Source: Boesenbergia rotunda (Eukaryota > Streptophyta > Magnoliopsida > Zingiberales > Zingiberaceae). From it: a DNA stretch of 64,000 nucleotides. Of the stretch, positions 21,500 through 33,657 are shown one piece after another. Positions within the stretch are counted from its first letter, which is position 1, and every line of letters starts with the position of its first letter. The notes beneath the pieces were generated by a model. It saw only the letters and a list, made by a program, of their open reading frames with translations. It did no database searches and was not told where the DNA came from. The translations under genes were made by a program, and so were the position numbers. The stretch is from contig JAGFNQ010010100.1 in assembly GCA_024364735.1 (NCBI GenBank), forward strand, positions 50,805-114,804. The letters run 5' to 3'.

Positions 21500-22157
21500 T
21501 AGGGTTCTCTTTCCCAACATCCGAGTCTAGGATTTCAGTTCTTAGTTTCAATCTAGCTTCATAACACAATCTATCTACTTAATCTTTCTTGTCTATTTGC
21601 ATTTTATAGGATCAAAGCCAAGGAGGAGTGTGAATACAAGATAGAAGGATGATTTAGAAGGATTCAAATATTTGAGAAGTACCACTTGGTTGAGACAATG
21701 AGAAGTTTAAGTTTGGAGGGTGTATGTATGCATTGGTTGTAAGCTAGCTAGTTTTTGTTGTGTTTTCTCTTCCATAATAAAATTGTCATAGTTGTATCAT
21801 TCATCATATTGATGTCGACTTATTCTCTAGTAAAAATGCTAGCACGGTTTTTTTTATTCGTATTGTTTAATTTTAGTGCTACTATGTTTGATGAATCATT
21901 TTTCTTTATCTTTAGTAGCATAAAGTGAACAAAGTTTTTTTTGAAATATTTGAAGGATGACTTAGTTTTAGGATCTCTCTTCACTTTGCCTAGTTTGGAT
22001 AGTAGATAACTCAATAAATAGTGATTCATAGAACTTGTTAGTATGTGTGTACCCATGGTGATCTCTTAAACTATATTTTGGTTACTGGATGAAGCTCAAG
22101 TCATGCCAATTCACTTTGAAAAATCAATATCCCTATATTTGCATTTGTGTGTGTGTG

Positions 22158-22234
<77 letters not shown>

Positions 22235-22709
22235 GTTTTATACTTTGAAAATGCCTCAAAAAAATATTTGTATAAGGGATATAAAAAATAGTGTGTTGCA
22301 TGTAAACTAGCAACTTATCCTTTTGAGACTGAGTTAGGTTACCGGGGTAATAAATACTAAGCTTCTCTTGATCCTGAGTCTGCCTTTGAGACCTTGGGTA
22401 GTTTAAGAGGGAGGAACCGAGCATGAGGGAGGTATGTGTCTATTGCTGGGAACATAGGGAGCACTGTTTGATAATGACTTAACTAAGCATAGAGATTGAA
22501 ACTTAAAAGACTATAACCACCTATAGCACTGAGCACGGAGAACTACTGCTTAGGTCACACTCAGATTGTTTTAGTATCATGCGCATCAATGAAACTAATT
22601 AATAGAGTTAGATTAATTCATTAAGGAAGATGATGCACTATACCGACACATAAGTTTAGATTGTGGCTTTTTTGCTTGAGGACAAAAGTTTAAGTCTGGG
22701 GGTATAATG
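21500..22709 (+). mobile_element. 3' internal remnant of a Ty3 (Athila/Tat-like) element
   Basis: The recognisable part is its end: TTGCTTGAGGACAAAAGTTT followed by AAGTCTGGGGGTA at 22670-22710. This is the hallmark polypurine region of Athila/Tat elements, and it is followed by an LTR start. No coding domain is left. It contains a GT microsatellite. The Copia element at 17.2-21.5 kb ends exactly where this starts, so the Copia copy probably inserted into it. Confidence 0.6.
22146..22232 (+). repeat. (GT)n microsatellite
   Basis: About 35 GT units, interrupted once by ATATATAT near 22158-22165. The repeat explains spurious histidine/threonine and cysteine/valine ORFs on both strands. Confidence 0.97.
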
Positions 22710-22711
22710 TG

Positions 22712-24246
22712 CATAAACTATATATGATTTTATGCATTATTTGACGTACATCTACTTATATTTCATGAATATGATTTACTTTATCACACTCTATTGCTCT
22801 ATGATTTTGCTACATTTATTATCTTTGTTCGAAGAATTGATATTTGTTGGTTTTCATTGATAGGGCATGTTTGCAGAGTGAAATGGAGCAAGTTTAGACG
22901 AAAAGTCAGCAAGACATGGTCGTATGCCAAGGAGGCACACCAATGAAGATGGTTGCATTGCGGACTGATTTTGAAACGATCATAACTTCTTATTCGGTTA
23001 GAGTGTCGAGCTATTCTTTATATCAAATTGAAGAGAACTTCAAGATTTACAACATTGCTTCAGATGTTAGCCTTTGAAAACCATGGATTGGGCAAGTACG
23101 ACCGTGTGGAAAAAGAGGCACGACCGTGTGAGGTAGCACATCCTAGATTACATTGCAGATTAATTTTGAAACGGCTATAACTTCTTGGTCGATTGGAGTT
23201 TTTAGGTGTTCTTTATATCAAATTGAAGATGACTTCAAAATCTACAACTTTTATGAATATATTCACCCGAGAAAATGACGTCTTGATATGCAAAAGGGGA
23301 GACAATGTGTATCTTGCTTCTAAATAGAATTATGAAGGAGTGTGCAAATCTATACATCCTGTGCCCCAAGGGTGTGTGAAATCACACACCCTGTACCTCC
23401 ATTGGCCGAAAGGCACAGGTAGGAGTGTGTGAAATCACACACCCATGCCTTCCTTGGTCGTGTAACACACGACAGGGGGAGCAAATCAATGCCCCCCCCC
23501 CGGTGCCTTCTTGGTCGTGCGACGCACGGCAGGGAGTGCAAATCTGCAACCCCCTCCCTCTTTATAAGGGGATTTCCTCCCTTTTTCGGGGATCTTTGGC
23601 TTGGGGTTAATCCCTTTGCTTTGGAGAACGGTTCGGCCCCCTAGGGGAGACCCTAGAGCCACCATCTTCGCCTCCATCGATGATCCCTCTACCTCCAAAG
23701 CAAAGAGATCCTCCAAGAAGACCGGTGACACATGCATCGACATTTCTCTCTTCTCTTGAATTGTAGATGTTTTATTTTTTATCTACTTATTGTATCCCCA
23801 TTGCAATAGAGTAGATTCTCTATATTTAGGATGTAGAGAGTAGCTATTATGTGATGTTGATGTATAAACTATGAATTTGTCCATTTTCTTATTTAATGAA
23901 ATGTTTATTGTCTTATTCTACATATATTGTGTCTTGTATATATTTAATAAAATGTGTGAGTGGTAAAATGCATGTAGTTGTGAATGTTTGGTCGTCATGT
24001 ACAGGGAATGTTCGAGATTGTATGACCAGGAAACCCTTAGTGACAAAGGGTTACCCTTAATCGGACATCTCGGGTATTGTCTTGAAATGGAGATCAATCC
24101 TTTATAAGAAATTAGCTAACAATACTTAATGAGTTTCTCTCTATCCCGTGTTAAGAAGTGTTTTATGTAATCTAGAAACATATAACCGGGAGCCCTTAGT
24201 GACAAAGGGTTACATTTAACTAAACTCTCTAGATTACCTTCTCTAC
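22712..24246 (+). mobile_element. 3' LTR of the Ty3 element, cut by a LINE
   Basis: Begins just after the polypurine tract (TGTGCATAAACTATATATG). A TATA box (CTTTATAAGG) at 23568-23577 lies in plus orientation. U3 has palindromes such as GTGTGTGAAATCACACAC twice (about 23370-23440) and CACGACCGTGTG words like the Athila LTR at 4.2-5.3 kb. It stops abruptly at a T run where the LINE 3' end joins. A typical LTR end of this family is found at 34.54-34.63 kb in the same orientation and may be its other half. Confidence 0.6.
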
Positions 24247-24255
24247 TTTTTTTTT

Positions 24256-26320
24256 GAAGAAAAGAAAATTCTTATTCCTGAGAGGAAAATCCATATTAGA
24301 AGGGGGACCAAACCTGACCTTCTAATATAGAATTACAACAACTCAAAACGATTTACAAGTAGTAACCACCAACTGTCTATCTATACACATCAATCAATTA
24401 CATCTTAAAGCAACACAAAATTAGAAAACCCATCAACAACATCCTTTGCCTTTGCTTCCTAGCAGCCATCCACAACCCCTCAATCTCTCCCTCCATAGTT
24501 CCATATCAGAAGTGTTGCAACTCAGCAGCTCATCGATCAACTTTATGGCACATTGGCACGCGATATTCAAAGAAAAATTCAAATGCATTCTCCATCAGTT
24601 CAGACGATCCACTATGGTACAGCAAAAATTCTTCATCAACTAATAAAGCCAACCAATCCATTTGCATTACCGTTGCAATCCAGTTGCATCACCTCAGTAT
24701 CCAAATAACCATCCCCTAATTGCAATTCATTTGGCATGTATTAGTATCAGCTACATTCATTCCACGATCAACACCTCAAAGAGAAAACCACTTTTATCTT
24801 GCTCTGTTCTAAATTGTGTGGTCAAAAACTTTCCATATAGCATCCATCTGTTACACACCCGATGTTCACTTTGGGCCAGTGACCAGCCATAAACGGATTT
24901 GATATGTCTTTACCGTAGTCGTTACTATAGACTAGATAGATCTATGGTGGATCTATGCACCTTATTAGTCTTTTTGGCAAAGTCTCAGCCACCAACGGAT
25001 TTAAGGTGTCTTTACCGTAGTCGTTTGCTACAGACTAGATGAATCACATACGGTGGATTCATTCACCATCCCTATCTATCCATTCCACATCTTTATATCT
25101 CCTTCCACTCATTCAATACAGGCTCATCTTCATAGCCATAAACTGATAGTGTAGATGAGACCACCGCTAAAGTGATGGGATCAGTACCCAACTGCTAGAA
25201 CCATTCAGTATCAATTTGGCACGCAACTATTGTTTGATAAACCTGGTCAGCACCTCCATTCTAAAATTCTGCAACCTGAAATAATGGCCAACACCTTCAT
25301 CCCAATATTAAACATCACCTACATAAGCCCTTGGCTCACTAACATAGGAACAAGAATTACCAAAGTTTCAGATTCCTTCTTCTTAACTCTGCGAAAAAAA
25401 TCAGAAATTACAACTGGGATTTTTATACAGCTAACAGATTTCTGGAACCCCGTGATTCTCCAAGCAGACAGATTTAAATAGCTGACACCAAACAAACAGA
25501 TTTCTCAGCACCTCAGTCCATTTTTTGTGCATTATCACTATAAGTCTGAAACCCCGTGATTCTCTATACTAAACACTACAAAGGATTGGCATTAGAAAAA
25601 GCTCCTTCAAATTACTGCAAATAATCTTATTAGTCTTTTCAGAAGTTTTGCACAATTAAGTTAAGCAGCAATGCTAGAAAATTTGTCAGCAATATAAAGA
25701 CTAGAAACCCCCAGACCTTTGCCACTTTTCAGAGAGCAACATCAGAATAGAATTCAGAGAGCAGCAATCTTTTGGCTCGTTTACAACTTTCACAGAAAAG
25801 ATATAACCGGAATCAGAAATTAGAAAACTATAGGATTTGCACAATTAACACAAGCAACAATACTAGAAAACTTGTTAGCAATATAAAAGCCAGAAACCCC
25901 AAAGACCTTTGCAACTTTCAGAGAATAATTATGACCAGAACAGAAAACATAGAGCAATAGTATTTGGCACGTTTGCAATTTTCAGAGGAAAAAATATCTA
26001 GAAACAAAACTCAGAAAATTATAGTAATTTGGTTGCACTCTTGTTGGATTTTTGCATTCAGTATTGTTCCATTCCAATCATACATATTGAAACAGTTTCT
26101 GATTAACACTGCAATTCTCCATTTGGCAGAATTCCCAGCCTCGACAGCCTTGCTGTAAATGTTTTTCTGAGAGCCAGTCCACAACATTTCTTAACATACA
26201 GCTTGAAGGAAATGAAAACCTTGTTGACACTTGCTTATAAAAATTTAAATCAAATCATGCCAGTGCTGCCACTTGTTTGAGAATTCCAATCAGAGCATGT
26301 GCCAAACCCCAAACTTCTAT
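24256..26320 (-). other. LINE 3' UTR with duplicated segments
   Basis: No ORF on either strand is convincing. Two local duplications are visible. About 110 bases around ACGGATTTGATATGTCTTTACCGTAGTCGT recur as ACGGATTTAAGGTGTCTTTACCGTAGTCGT (described in parts; 24890-25065). About 200 bases around GCAATATAAAGACTAGAAACC recur at 25640-25930. A 2-kb UTR is long for a plant L1, and these duplications explain part of that. Confidence 0.55.
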
Positions 26321-26323
26321 CCA

Positions 26324-27565
26324 CTACACTATTTTCCGATCCAGTCTCACATAAGGAATACCCATCTTGTCCACCCGACAGATACCATACAAGATCTTAT
26401 CTATTTCTTGCATGCGTAACTCCTTCTCTCCTTGGAAATTAAAAGCTTGATTTGCCAAATAATCTGCTGCCACATTTGCCTCACGATACACATGTGAGAA
26501 ACTCACTTGATGCTTCCGTATCAACATTCTAATTTTTAAGACCATTTTCCTGTATTACCAGCAGACCGCAGTGGATTGTGTTATCTTCAACGCAACCATA
26601 GAGTCTAACTCCAGCCACACCGGCAAATATTTGTGAGCTACACATAATTCCAAGCCAATTAATATAGCTGACAATTTTGTTGTTATGTTGGAGCTTACTC
26701 CCAAAGTGTCGTGCTTCGCAATGAGGAATTGCCTTGTGCAGTCTCTAATAATCACTCCATACGATGCTTCTCATGGGTTTCCTCTTGAATATCCGTCCGT
26801 ATTTAATTTGAAAATTCCATTTCCCGGCTTCCTCCAATACACCACAGTGATAGTGTTCCTAATGTTAGCTTTGATTGCTGACCCCCATGCTCTAGCAATT
26901 GAGGTGAAGCCCTTCCAATGTTTGCCTTTAATGTCTCCCGCTGCTTCTCCTAATAGAAGGTATCGGATTACATTTCTCTTTATATTCTGCTCCTCTTGTT
27001 TAAGGTGTCGATGCTTTGCGTCATTTCTTGTCATCCATAAGAACCATAAAATAAGAAAAGGCATTACCTCCTGTATATGCCCTCCTTTAGCCCATTCAGC
27101 TCTAACCCACCAATCCTTTAATTTGGTGGATCTGTGCACACTGAACAAGCCTGAAAAATAAGACCAAACTCCCTTGGCCACTGGTCCTTCAAAGAATAAA
27201 TGATCCCAAGTCTCCATAGATTCACAGCAAAGACATTTTGAAGCTAAGTGAATTCCTCTGCGTTGCAAAATAGAGTCTACAGGAAGTCTTTGTCTTATAA
27301 AATGCCAAGAAAAAATAGCTATACTTGGAGTAAGAAGACCATTCCAAATTGCTGCATTTATTGGTATCACTGGTTGAGTCTGCTTGACACAATTCCAAGC
27401 TGATTTTACAAAAAATTTGTCATCCATTGTAAGCTCCCATAGGATCTGATCCGACTCCTCAACATATGCAATGACCTCAGCCACCTCAGCTACTACACTG
27501 CTTGGGAGCAAGCCTCTGATTCTGTCCATCTTCCAATCCATACCATGCAAGAAATCTGCAACCAA
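26324..27565 (-). pseudogene. LINE zf-RVT and RNase H domains
   Basis: From 27565 downward there is a zf-RVT domain (SAWNCVKQTQPVIP, WHFIRQRLPVDSILQRRGI, CLCCESMETWDHLFFEGP). The RNase H domain starts WRKPGNGIFKLNTDGYSRGN, breaks at a stop near 26770, and continues as GVIIRDCTRQF, LIGLELCVAHKYLPVWLELDS and VYREANVAADYLANQAF. The acidic residues NTDG, LELD and the ANVAADYLA end are the standard plant LINE RNase H signature. RNase H would degrade the RNA template after first-strand synthesis. Confidence 0.8.
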
Positions 27566-27730
27566 GACAATAGTATTTCCTGTCGGAGTATAAGACTGAA
27601 AAAGTGGCCCCCTGTCAAGCTATGTATCATACCAGAAATTTATCTTGCCTTCTCCTAGTAACCAGCCTATATTCTGTTCTGCTAAGTTTCAGATTCTAAT
27701 CAATCTGCGCCACACGGGTGAGGCATTTCC

Positions 27731-28718
27731 TCACAATGGAACCATACCCGGGTGTGTAGAGCCACAGTACAGGCTTGTGAGGAACTTTGCCCAGGGAGTA
27801 GATTGCTCTCTGAATCTATACCACAGTTTCATCATCATTGTCAAACTAAAATCAGTTAATTTTCTCAGTCCTAGACCCCCTTCTAATTTCTGTTTGCTTA
27901 TTTCTGTCCATGAAATCCAGTGAGGGTACCTTTTGGTATCAGTAGACCCCCAGAAAAAGCTAGCAAAGATCATCTCCAATTTATGCAAAATTGATAATGG
28001 AGGAAGGATCACTTGTAATAGATAAAAATGCATTGAGATCAGCACACTCTGGATTAAAAGAAGGTGACCTCCATGAGAGAGACGTGAAATATTCCACCCA
28101 AGTAGTTTCTTCCTTATTTTTTCTAGCTAAGGGAAAAATTAAGTCGACTTTTTGTGTCCAAGGAAGATTGGAATACCTAAGTAAGTCATAGGCCATGACC
28201 CCTCCAAAAAACCTGTGGCAGCTAAAATTGGGCCTTTCCTGGCTGTCGAAATTTTCCTTGAAAGGTATACCAGACTTTTCCCTGCATTAACCAATTGTCC
28301 TGAATGCAACTCATATGTATTAAGGTGATCCTTTACATTTTTGACACAATTAATTGAACCATTCAAGAGAACCATAATGGCATCCGCATAAGCCAAGTGA
28401 GATATCTTCATTTCACAACCGGTTATAAAGCTTAACTTGGGATTTTTTGCATAAAGATCTTCCAGGCCCCTAGAAAGAAATTCAGATGCAATAATAAATA
28501 GAAAAGGGGATAACGGATCTCCTTGTCTTAATCCTCTCTTTGCCTGAAAAAGCCCGCAAGGTGACCATTAATACGAATGGAGAACCAACAAAAAGTAATA
28601 CATCTCCTGATCATGGTAATGAATGTGCTTGAAAAACCAAAAGCAACCATAATTCTGAATAATAAATACCACTGTACCCTGTCAAAAGCCTTTGTCATGT
28701 CTAACTTCATGATTAAAT
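27731..28718 (-). pseudogene. LINE reverse transcriptase, C-terminal half
   Basis: Continues the RT after the solo LTR: KLDMTKAFDRVQW (the first catalytic Asp region), GDPLSPFLFI in a broken frame near 28520, then MKISHLAYADAIMVL at about 28380-28410. The YADD box reads YADA, so one catalytic aspartate is lost. Further on come LGIPIFLGHKKS and GLGLRKLTDFSLTMMMKLWYRF. Several frame breaks separate these blocks. Confidence 0.8.
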
Positions 28719-30320
28719 TGTTGGTGCAAGTTGCATCAATGATGTTCTCCTTTAAGTGTTTTAATATTTGACAATATACTTAAGTCAGTGATCCAATGAA
28801 CAGACAAAGGGGAGCAAAGAAGAAGTAACCTAAGTTGAAGAAATGTCCTAGTTAACCTAGGTATTGAAACCCTAAGACCTAGCGAAGGGCTGCTAGGCAC
28901 CTAGCGAAGGGCTGCTAGGTATCGTAACCCTAAGACCTAGCAAAGGGCTGCTAGGCACCTAGCGAAGGGCTGCTAGGTATCGTAACCCTAAGACCTAGCG
29001 AAGGGCTGCTAGGCATAGAAGACCTAGCGAAGGGCTACTAGGCACCTAGCGAAGGGCTGCTAGGCATAGAAGACCTAGTGAAGGGCTGCTAGGCACCTGG
29101 CGAAGGACTGCCAGGGAATGAAGACCTGGCGAAGGACTGCTAGGGAATGAAGTCTTGGTCCAAGGGACTGAGCAACTTAGATGAGCGATGACTAAGGACA
29201 GGAGTAGAGATGGGTCAGGGTTTGGGCGTCTCGAGGTCCGGAGGTATCGGAAGCTAAGCAAAAGTCCACCCGAAGGGCTGGGTGGCAACCGTCTCCTGAA
29301 AGGAGTAGGTGAAGGGCAAGTTCTCGGGGATGGGAACTTATGCCGGTTTGACCTAGGGTTTCGTAGAGATCCGAAGTTCGAACCAAGTCCTTAAGGGTAA
29401 TATCATATGTATATGTGCTTTGTGTTTGTGTATCTTGCAGGTACCAAGATAGGAAGACAAAGCAAGTGGCTGCCAGCCCTGAAGCAGGGCGCCCCCATGC
29501 ATCCAGGGAGCCCCCAGACAAAGCTGAAAAGTGGGTTTTGGTGAAGCAGGTAGAACAGGTGTCATGTGGGGCGCCCGGAGCGTCCGGGGCGCCCGGAGTG
29601 TCCGGGGCGCCCGGAGCGTCCGGGGCGCCCGGGTTTAAAGCTGTGTTTGCTGTTTCGTGTCAGAAACACATATAAGCCTTCATGAGGGCGCCCGGGAGGT
29701 CCGGGGCGCCCTGGTCAAAGGTTTTATCAGCTGCGGCGAGGTCGGCGCAAGGATAAGGTTTGATCGGGTTTTTCGGGGCGCCCCCAGCGTCCAGGGCGCC
29801 CGTAGGAAGCCTATAAAAGGGGCTTCGACCCCTCTGCTTCAATACCAACTGCCAAGAGTGATTCTGAGCATTCTGACCGACAACAACGCGCTAAAGACGA
29901 GGCTCTACGACCGGGAGGCTCCAGGAGGAAGTGCGCGGCACTTCGGAGGTCCAGATCGGCTGACGCTTCAACATAAATTGTCTTGGTTTGATTTACATTC
30001 TGCAATTCAATTTACCTATCTTTCTGCTTGTAAATCAATTGTAAGACGGGTTTTCTCCGCCTCCGGAAATTTCAGAAAGGAGACCAATAGTGGACTCATG
30101 CCGAGTACATAGGCCTTGGACGTACTGACCCAGGGGGGTCGGGAACCAAGTAAATAAATCTCGCGTGTCATTGTATATTGCTTTTATTTTATTATTTTAT
30201 TTATCTTCCGCTGCACTAAACACTTTGAGTTCAGAACGAACGATAGTATTACGAAAGTTTTACGAAGGTTTTCGCAATCGATATTCACCCCCCCCCTCTA
30301 TCGACGGCACCGGTCCTACA
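28719..30320 (+). mobile_element. Solo Copia LTR, 1602 bp, with target duplication TAAAT
   Basis: Starts TGTTGGTGCAAG and ends GGTCCTACA. Identical TAAAT copies at 28714-28718 and 30321-30325 belong to the LINE RT gene on both sides, so the insertion split a coding region. A TATA box (CTATAAAAGG) is at 29811-29820. It carries a hairpin array (28870-29160) and a GGGGCGCCCGGAGCGTCC tandem repeat (29570-29635). The same LTR family occurs in reverse orientation at 60142-60782. Confidence 0.95.
28870..29160 (+). repeat. Hairpin array CCTAGC-GAAGGGCT-GCTAGG
   Basis: About eleven units such as CCTAGCGAAGGGCTGCTAGG, grouped in pairs with CGTAACCCTAAGA or ATAGAAGA between them. The last units read CCTGGCGAAGGACTGCCAGG: both stem arms changed (A to G and T to C) while the GAAGG loop stayed. 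The position at the LTR start is the same as for the unrelated array at 8780-9240. Confidence 0.8.
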
Positions 30321-30325
30321 TAAAT

Positions 30326-31310
30326 TTCCTCCTCGGACATGATAGTTCAATTTGTTGGTTAGCTCTTGGGCTAATAAGATGTTATCCGAGATCAATCTGC
30401 CCTCCACAAAACCACTCTGAGCTGGAGAAATTATTTTGTGCAGAAATTTCCTCAGTCTATTTGCCAGCAACCTGGAAATAATTTTGTATGAGACATTACA
30501 TAGACTAATGGGTCGAAACTCTTGCCATTTCTGTGCATTCTCTTTTTTTGGTATCAACACAATAGTTGTAGCAGCCATTCCTTTTGGTAAAGATCCACCT
30601 ACTAAGAAATCTAGCACAGCTTGTAACACATCCTCTTGAATGATGCCCCAACAGGAAACATAAAAGGTTGTAGAAAACCCAACTGGACCAGCTGCACTGT
30701 CTTGATCCATTTCCCATATTATTTGCTTTACATCCTCCATAGAAGGCATGGCTGTCAAGAGTGAATTTTCTTCTGTTGATATAAGCTCTGGTATATGCCG
30801 AAGATCAGCTGCCATGTCATTAAATGTTTCCCCAGTAAGCAGTTGTTCAAAATATTTGACTCCCGAGGCCCTTATAAGTTCTGACTTCTCCAAACATTAC
30901 CCCTCATCCCATATCCTGAAAATCTTGTTTGTTATCTTCTTTGTTTGAACCATATCATGAAAAAATTTTATGTTCTTTTCACCCTCACCCCTCCATTTAA
31001 CCGATGCACGTTGCTTCCAAAAATCCTCCTCCATTTGAAGTGTTTTGAAGAGATGAGCTTGAGTCTTGTTTTTATTAATCAAATTCTCTTCAGTAGGCTC
31101 GGAATCAAACTGTTTTTCCGCAAGAGAGTACTGCTCTTCTGCTATTTTCCTATTGTCATGAATGTTTCCAAACACCTCCTTATTCCACCACTTCAAATGA
31201 TTCTTTAGCCTTTTCAATTTGATCTGCAGATTTAACAGGTCATAACCTGGGCTAGGCAAGTTCCAATTTAGCCTTACCGTTTGCATAAATCCATGATGCC
31301 GAAGCCACAT
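30326..31310 (-). pseudogene. LINE RT, N-terminal half and linker
   Basis: 31310-30897 encodes the linker after the endonuclease (LKRLKNHLKWWNKEVFGNIH, VKWRGEGEKNIKFFH). After a stop, 30893-30326 gives the RT start with MPSMEDVKQIIWEMDQDSAAGP, FYVSCWGIIQEDVLQAV, TTIVLIPKKENAQ, FRPISLCNVSYKIISRLLANR and GFVEGRLISDNILLAQEL. These are RT blocks 0-2 of plant L1. The frame ends at the solo LTR. Confidence 0.85.
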
Positions 31311-31388
31311 CTTCTAAAACCTGAAAGAAGCCACTGCTTGTTCAAAATTTGGAAAGGAAATCAATAAAGGGCAGTGGTCAGAAGTTGC

Positions 31389-32018
31389 TCAACTGAGATG
31401 CTCCACCCTGACTGAGAAACCTTGGCTTTGCCAAGATGGAGAAATCAACATTCTATCAAGTCTTTTCCGTATCCAGTTATTCGTCCAGGTAAAATGATCA
31501 CCCACATAGCCTGCATCTAGCAATCCAGTGTTCATCATAACATTGTTGAAATCTTCCATTGCTCCTGCTCTCGCTAAGAAATCTGCAGAATGTTCAGATG
31601 GTTTTGCAATGACATTAAAATCTCCCCCAACCATCCAAAATTCCTCATTGTTTGGCTTGAGTTGAACCAATTTTTCCCATAGTTCATATCTACCTTCTCT
31701 TGAACATTTAGCATATACAATGGTTACCAACATTTCAATGGGAAACATGGTTGATTTCAAACTGAGATGAAGAAATTGATCATGGTTTTCCAACACTACA
31801 CAATCTATATTAGCAACATGGACGAACTATATTTTCCCCGAGCAATTAGAAATAGCCGAATTGAAGCCTAACCTTCTTGAAATTAACAGGCCATCAAATG
31901 ATATCATTGGTTCCAAAATGCTTAGGAAATTCAGATGAAATTGATTTTTTAGAAAGTGAACTCTTCTAAGTGAGGCAGAGTTACCTATACCCCTGATGTT
32001 CCAAACCATTCCTGCCAT
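31389..32018 (-). pseudogene. LINE apurinic-like endonuclease domain
   Basis: Starts MAGMVWNIRGIGNSASLRR, the usual beginning of plant LINE ORF2, with ILEPM in place of the catalytic LxET-type motif. After a stop near 31827 it continues with IVYAKCSREGRYELWEKLVQ, WMVGGDFNVIAKPSEHS, GDHFTWTNN and RKRLDRMLIS. These are the GDFN, TW and LDR motifs of exonuclease-endonuclease-phosphatase enzymes. The enzyme would nick target DNA for target-primed reverse transcription. Confidence 0.85.
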
Positions 32019-32227
32019 TAAAACATTAAGGAGTAAGAGACCCTTTATGTTTGAGACTTACTTCTGGTGACACGTTGGGATGCACCAGGAGGAGCCTTCT
32101 TGTTGGTATCCTTTCTTGGGGAGCCCTGCTGAGTGCACCTAGGTAAAGAAGCAGTCATCTGGAGTTGGCCCACTTCCTCTTCATCGGTTTCAGACTCCTC
32201 CACAAATGATTTAGATCTCTCCAAACC

Positions 32228-33657
32228 CTAAGGATATTTTTGAATATCTGAAAATAAGGGGCTGCCACGTTGATGCGAATCTACCTGAATTTGATTAAGA
32301 TTGCAATCCTCCTCTTGGTCATGCAGGATTACTTCTCTAGATGTTAACCTTGTATGAATGCCCTGTGGCATTCTTTGGTCAATTGCCAATGCTACTGCCT
32401 CTGAAAAGCCCTCAGCTACCACTGCTTTCCCTTTGTCATTTCTTCTGCCAATGTCTTCCAAAACAGGTGGATCATTTTGCTCCCCATTTTCCTGTGCCTC
32501 CCTTCCCCTGATATTAGAAATATCCTCTTCAATAGAAATCTGATCAACTCTGAATTCCTTTTTGCTATCCTTCTCATTCCTATTTCTGACTTCATCCCTC
32601 TTGTCCATCCCATCACCTGATTCCATCAAAATTTCAGCATTTGGCTCCTTGAGTTCTTCTTGTCCCTCATCCACTAGAGTTTCCAACATGTGAAACTGGT
32701 TTTCAGGAGCAATTTCCACCCTATTTACATTGAATTGATGACCTGCATCTTTTTGTTTCTGACTCCAAATTTATTGTCCTGTTTTGTTTAATTCTCCAGC
32801 ATTTGTATCAGCAGTGAATCCCCAATTTCCTTTTCTAATTCCCTCTGTGTATTTCTGATTCAGTTTTGCTCGCAAATCACCAGCTGCTATCTTATCAGAT
32901 CTGTTTTTGTCCCAGTTAAGCTTCGGGCGATTCCCTTTGACATAGCAATCCTCCACTGAGTGCCCCAAATGAAGACAATGATTACAATATTTGGGATATT
33001 TCTCATATACAACCCTTTGTAGGTGTTTCTTCTCACCAATCCCAATCCAGAAATCCTCTACCATCGGTTCTAGCAGATCTATTTCCACACATACACGCGC
33101 CATGTATAACCTAGATCCATCTGTCGTGCCTTCATCGATTTTGATTGGCTTCCCCACTATCCTTGCTACTGAGAACAAGTTGTTTTTATTGAACATGTGA
33201 ATTGGGAAGTCTAGGAATTGTATCCACACCGGAATAACAGATGATTCTGATTCATAGGAGAAATGTGGAGACCACTTGAAGATGCGCAAGGGCACACCTC
33301 CAATATATCAGATGTCTCTCGCCCAAACTCTTGTCATGTCTTCATTGGAGGTTAGGTGCAAGAATATATGCCCCACTCGCAGAAATCGTATATTATAGAT
33401 GTTGGATAACCCTAGATTTTTGAAAGCTTGCATCGTAATAGAAAAACTAGGCCGTTTACCTGAAAATTTTCCAATGAGGGAGAATTTATAAGGATCGACC
33501 ATTGCAGAAACCTCCTCCTCCGTGTAGAAGATGTCGGGTTTGCTATTGTAATTGTCGCCTCCTTGAAAGCATCTCCAATCTCAGCAAATTCCTTTTTTGA
33601 GGCACGAGGCGAGCTTGGCCTCAAAATCGCAACGTACGAAATTGGGCGATCCAGCAT
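32228..33657 (-). pseudogene. LINE ORF1 (DUF4283 and zinc knuckle)
   Basis: The N-terminal part (33657-33308) holds FSLIGKFSGKRPSF and NIRFLRVGHIFLHL of a DUF4283 domain. 33295-32771 holds WIQFLDFPIHMFNKNNLFSVA and then the CCHC knuckle YCNHCLHLGHSVEDC. 32719-32228 is an acidic C-terminal tail. The three pieces lie in different frames or are separated by stops. ORF1 proteins of plant L1 bind element RNA. Confidence 0.8.

Noticed and set aside
22101..22424. ORFs rich in His-Thr and Cys-Val
   Set aside because: They are read from the GT microsatellite and have no other content.
23350..23743. Several short ORFs on both strands
   Set aside because: They lie in the palindrome-rich U3 of an LTR and have no conserved motif.
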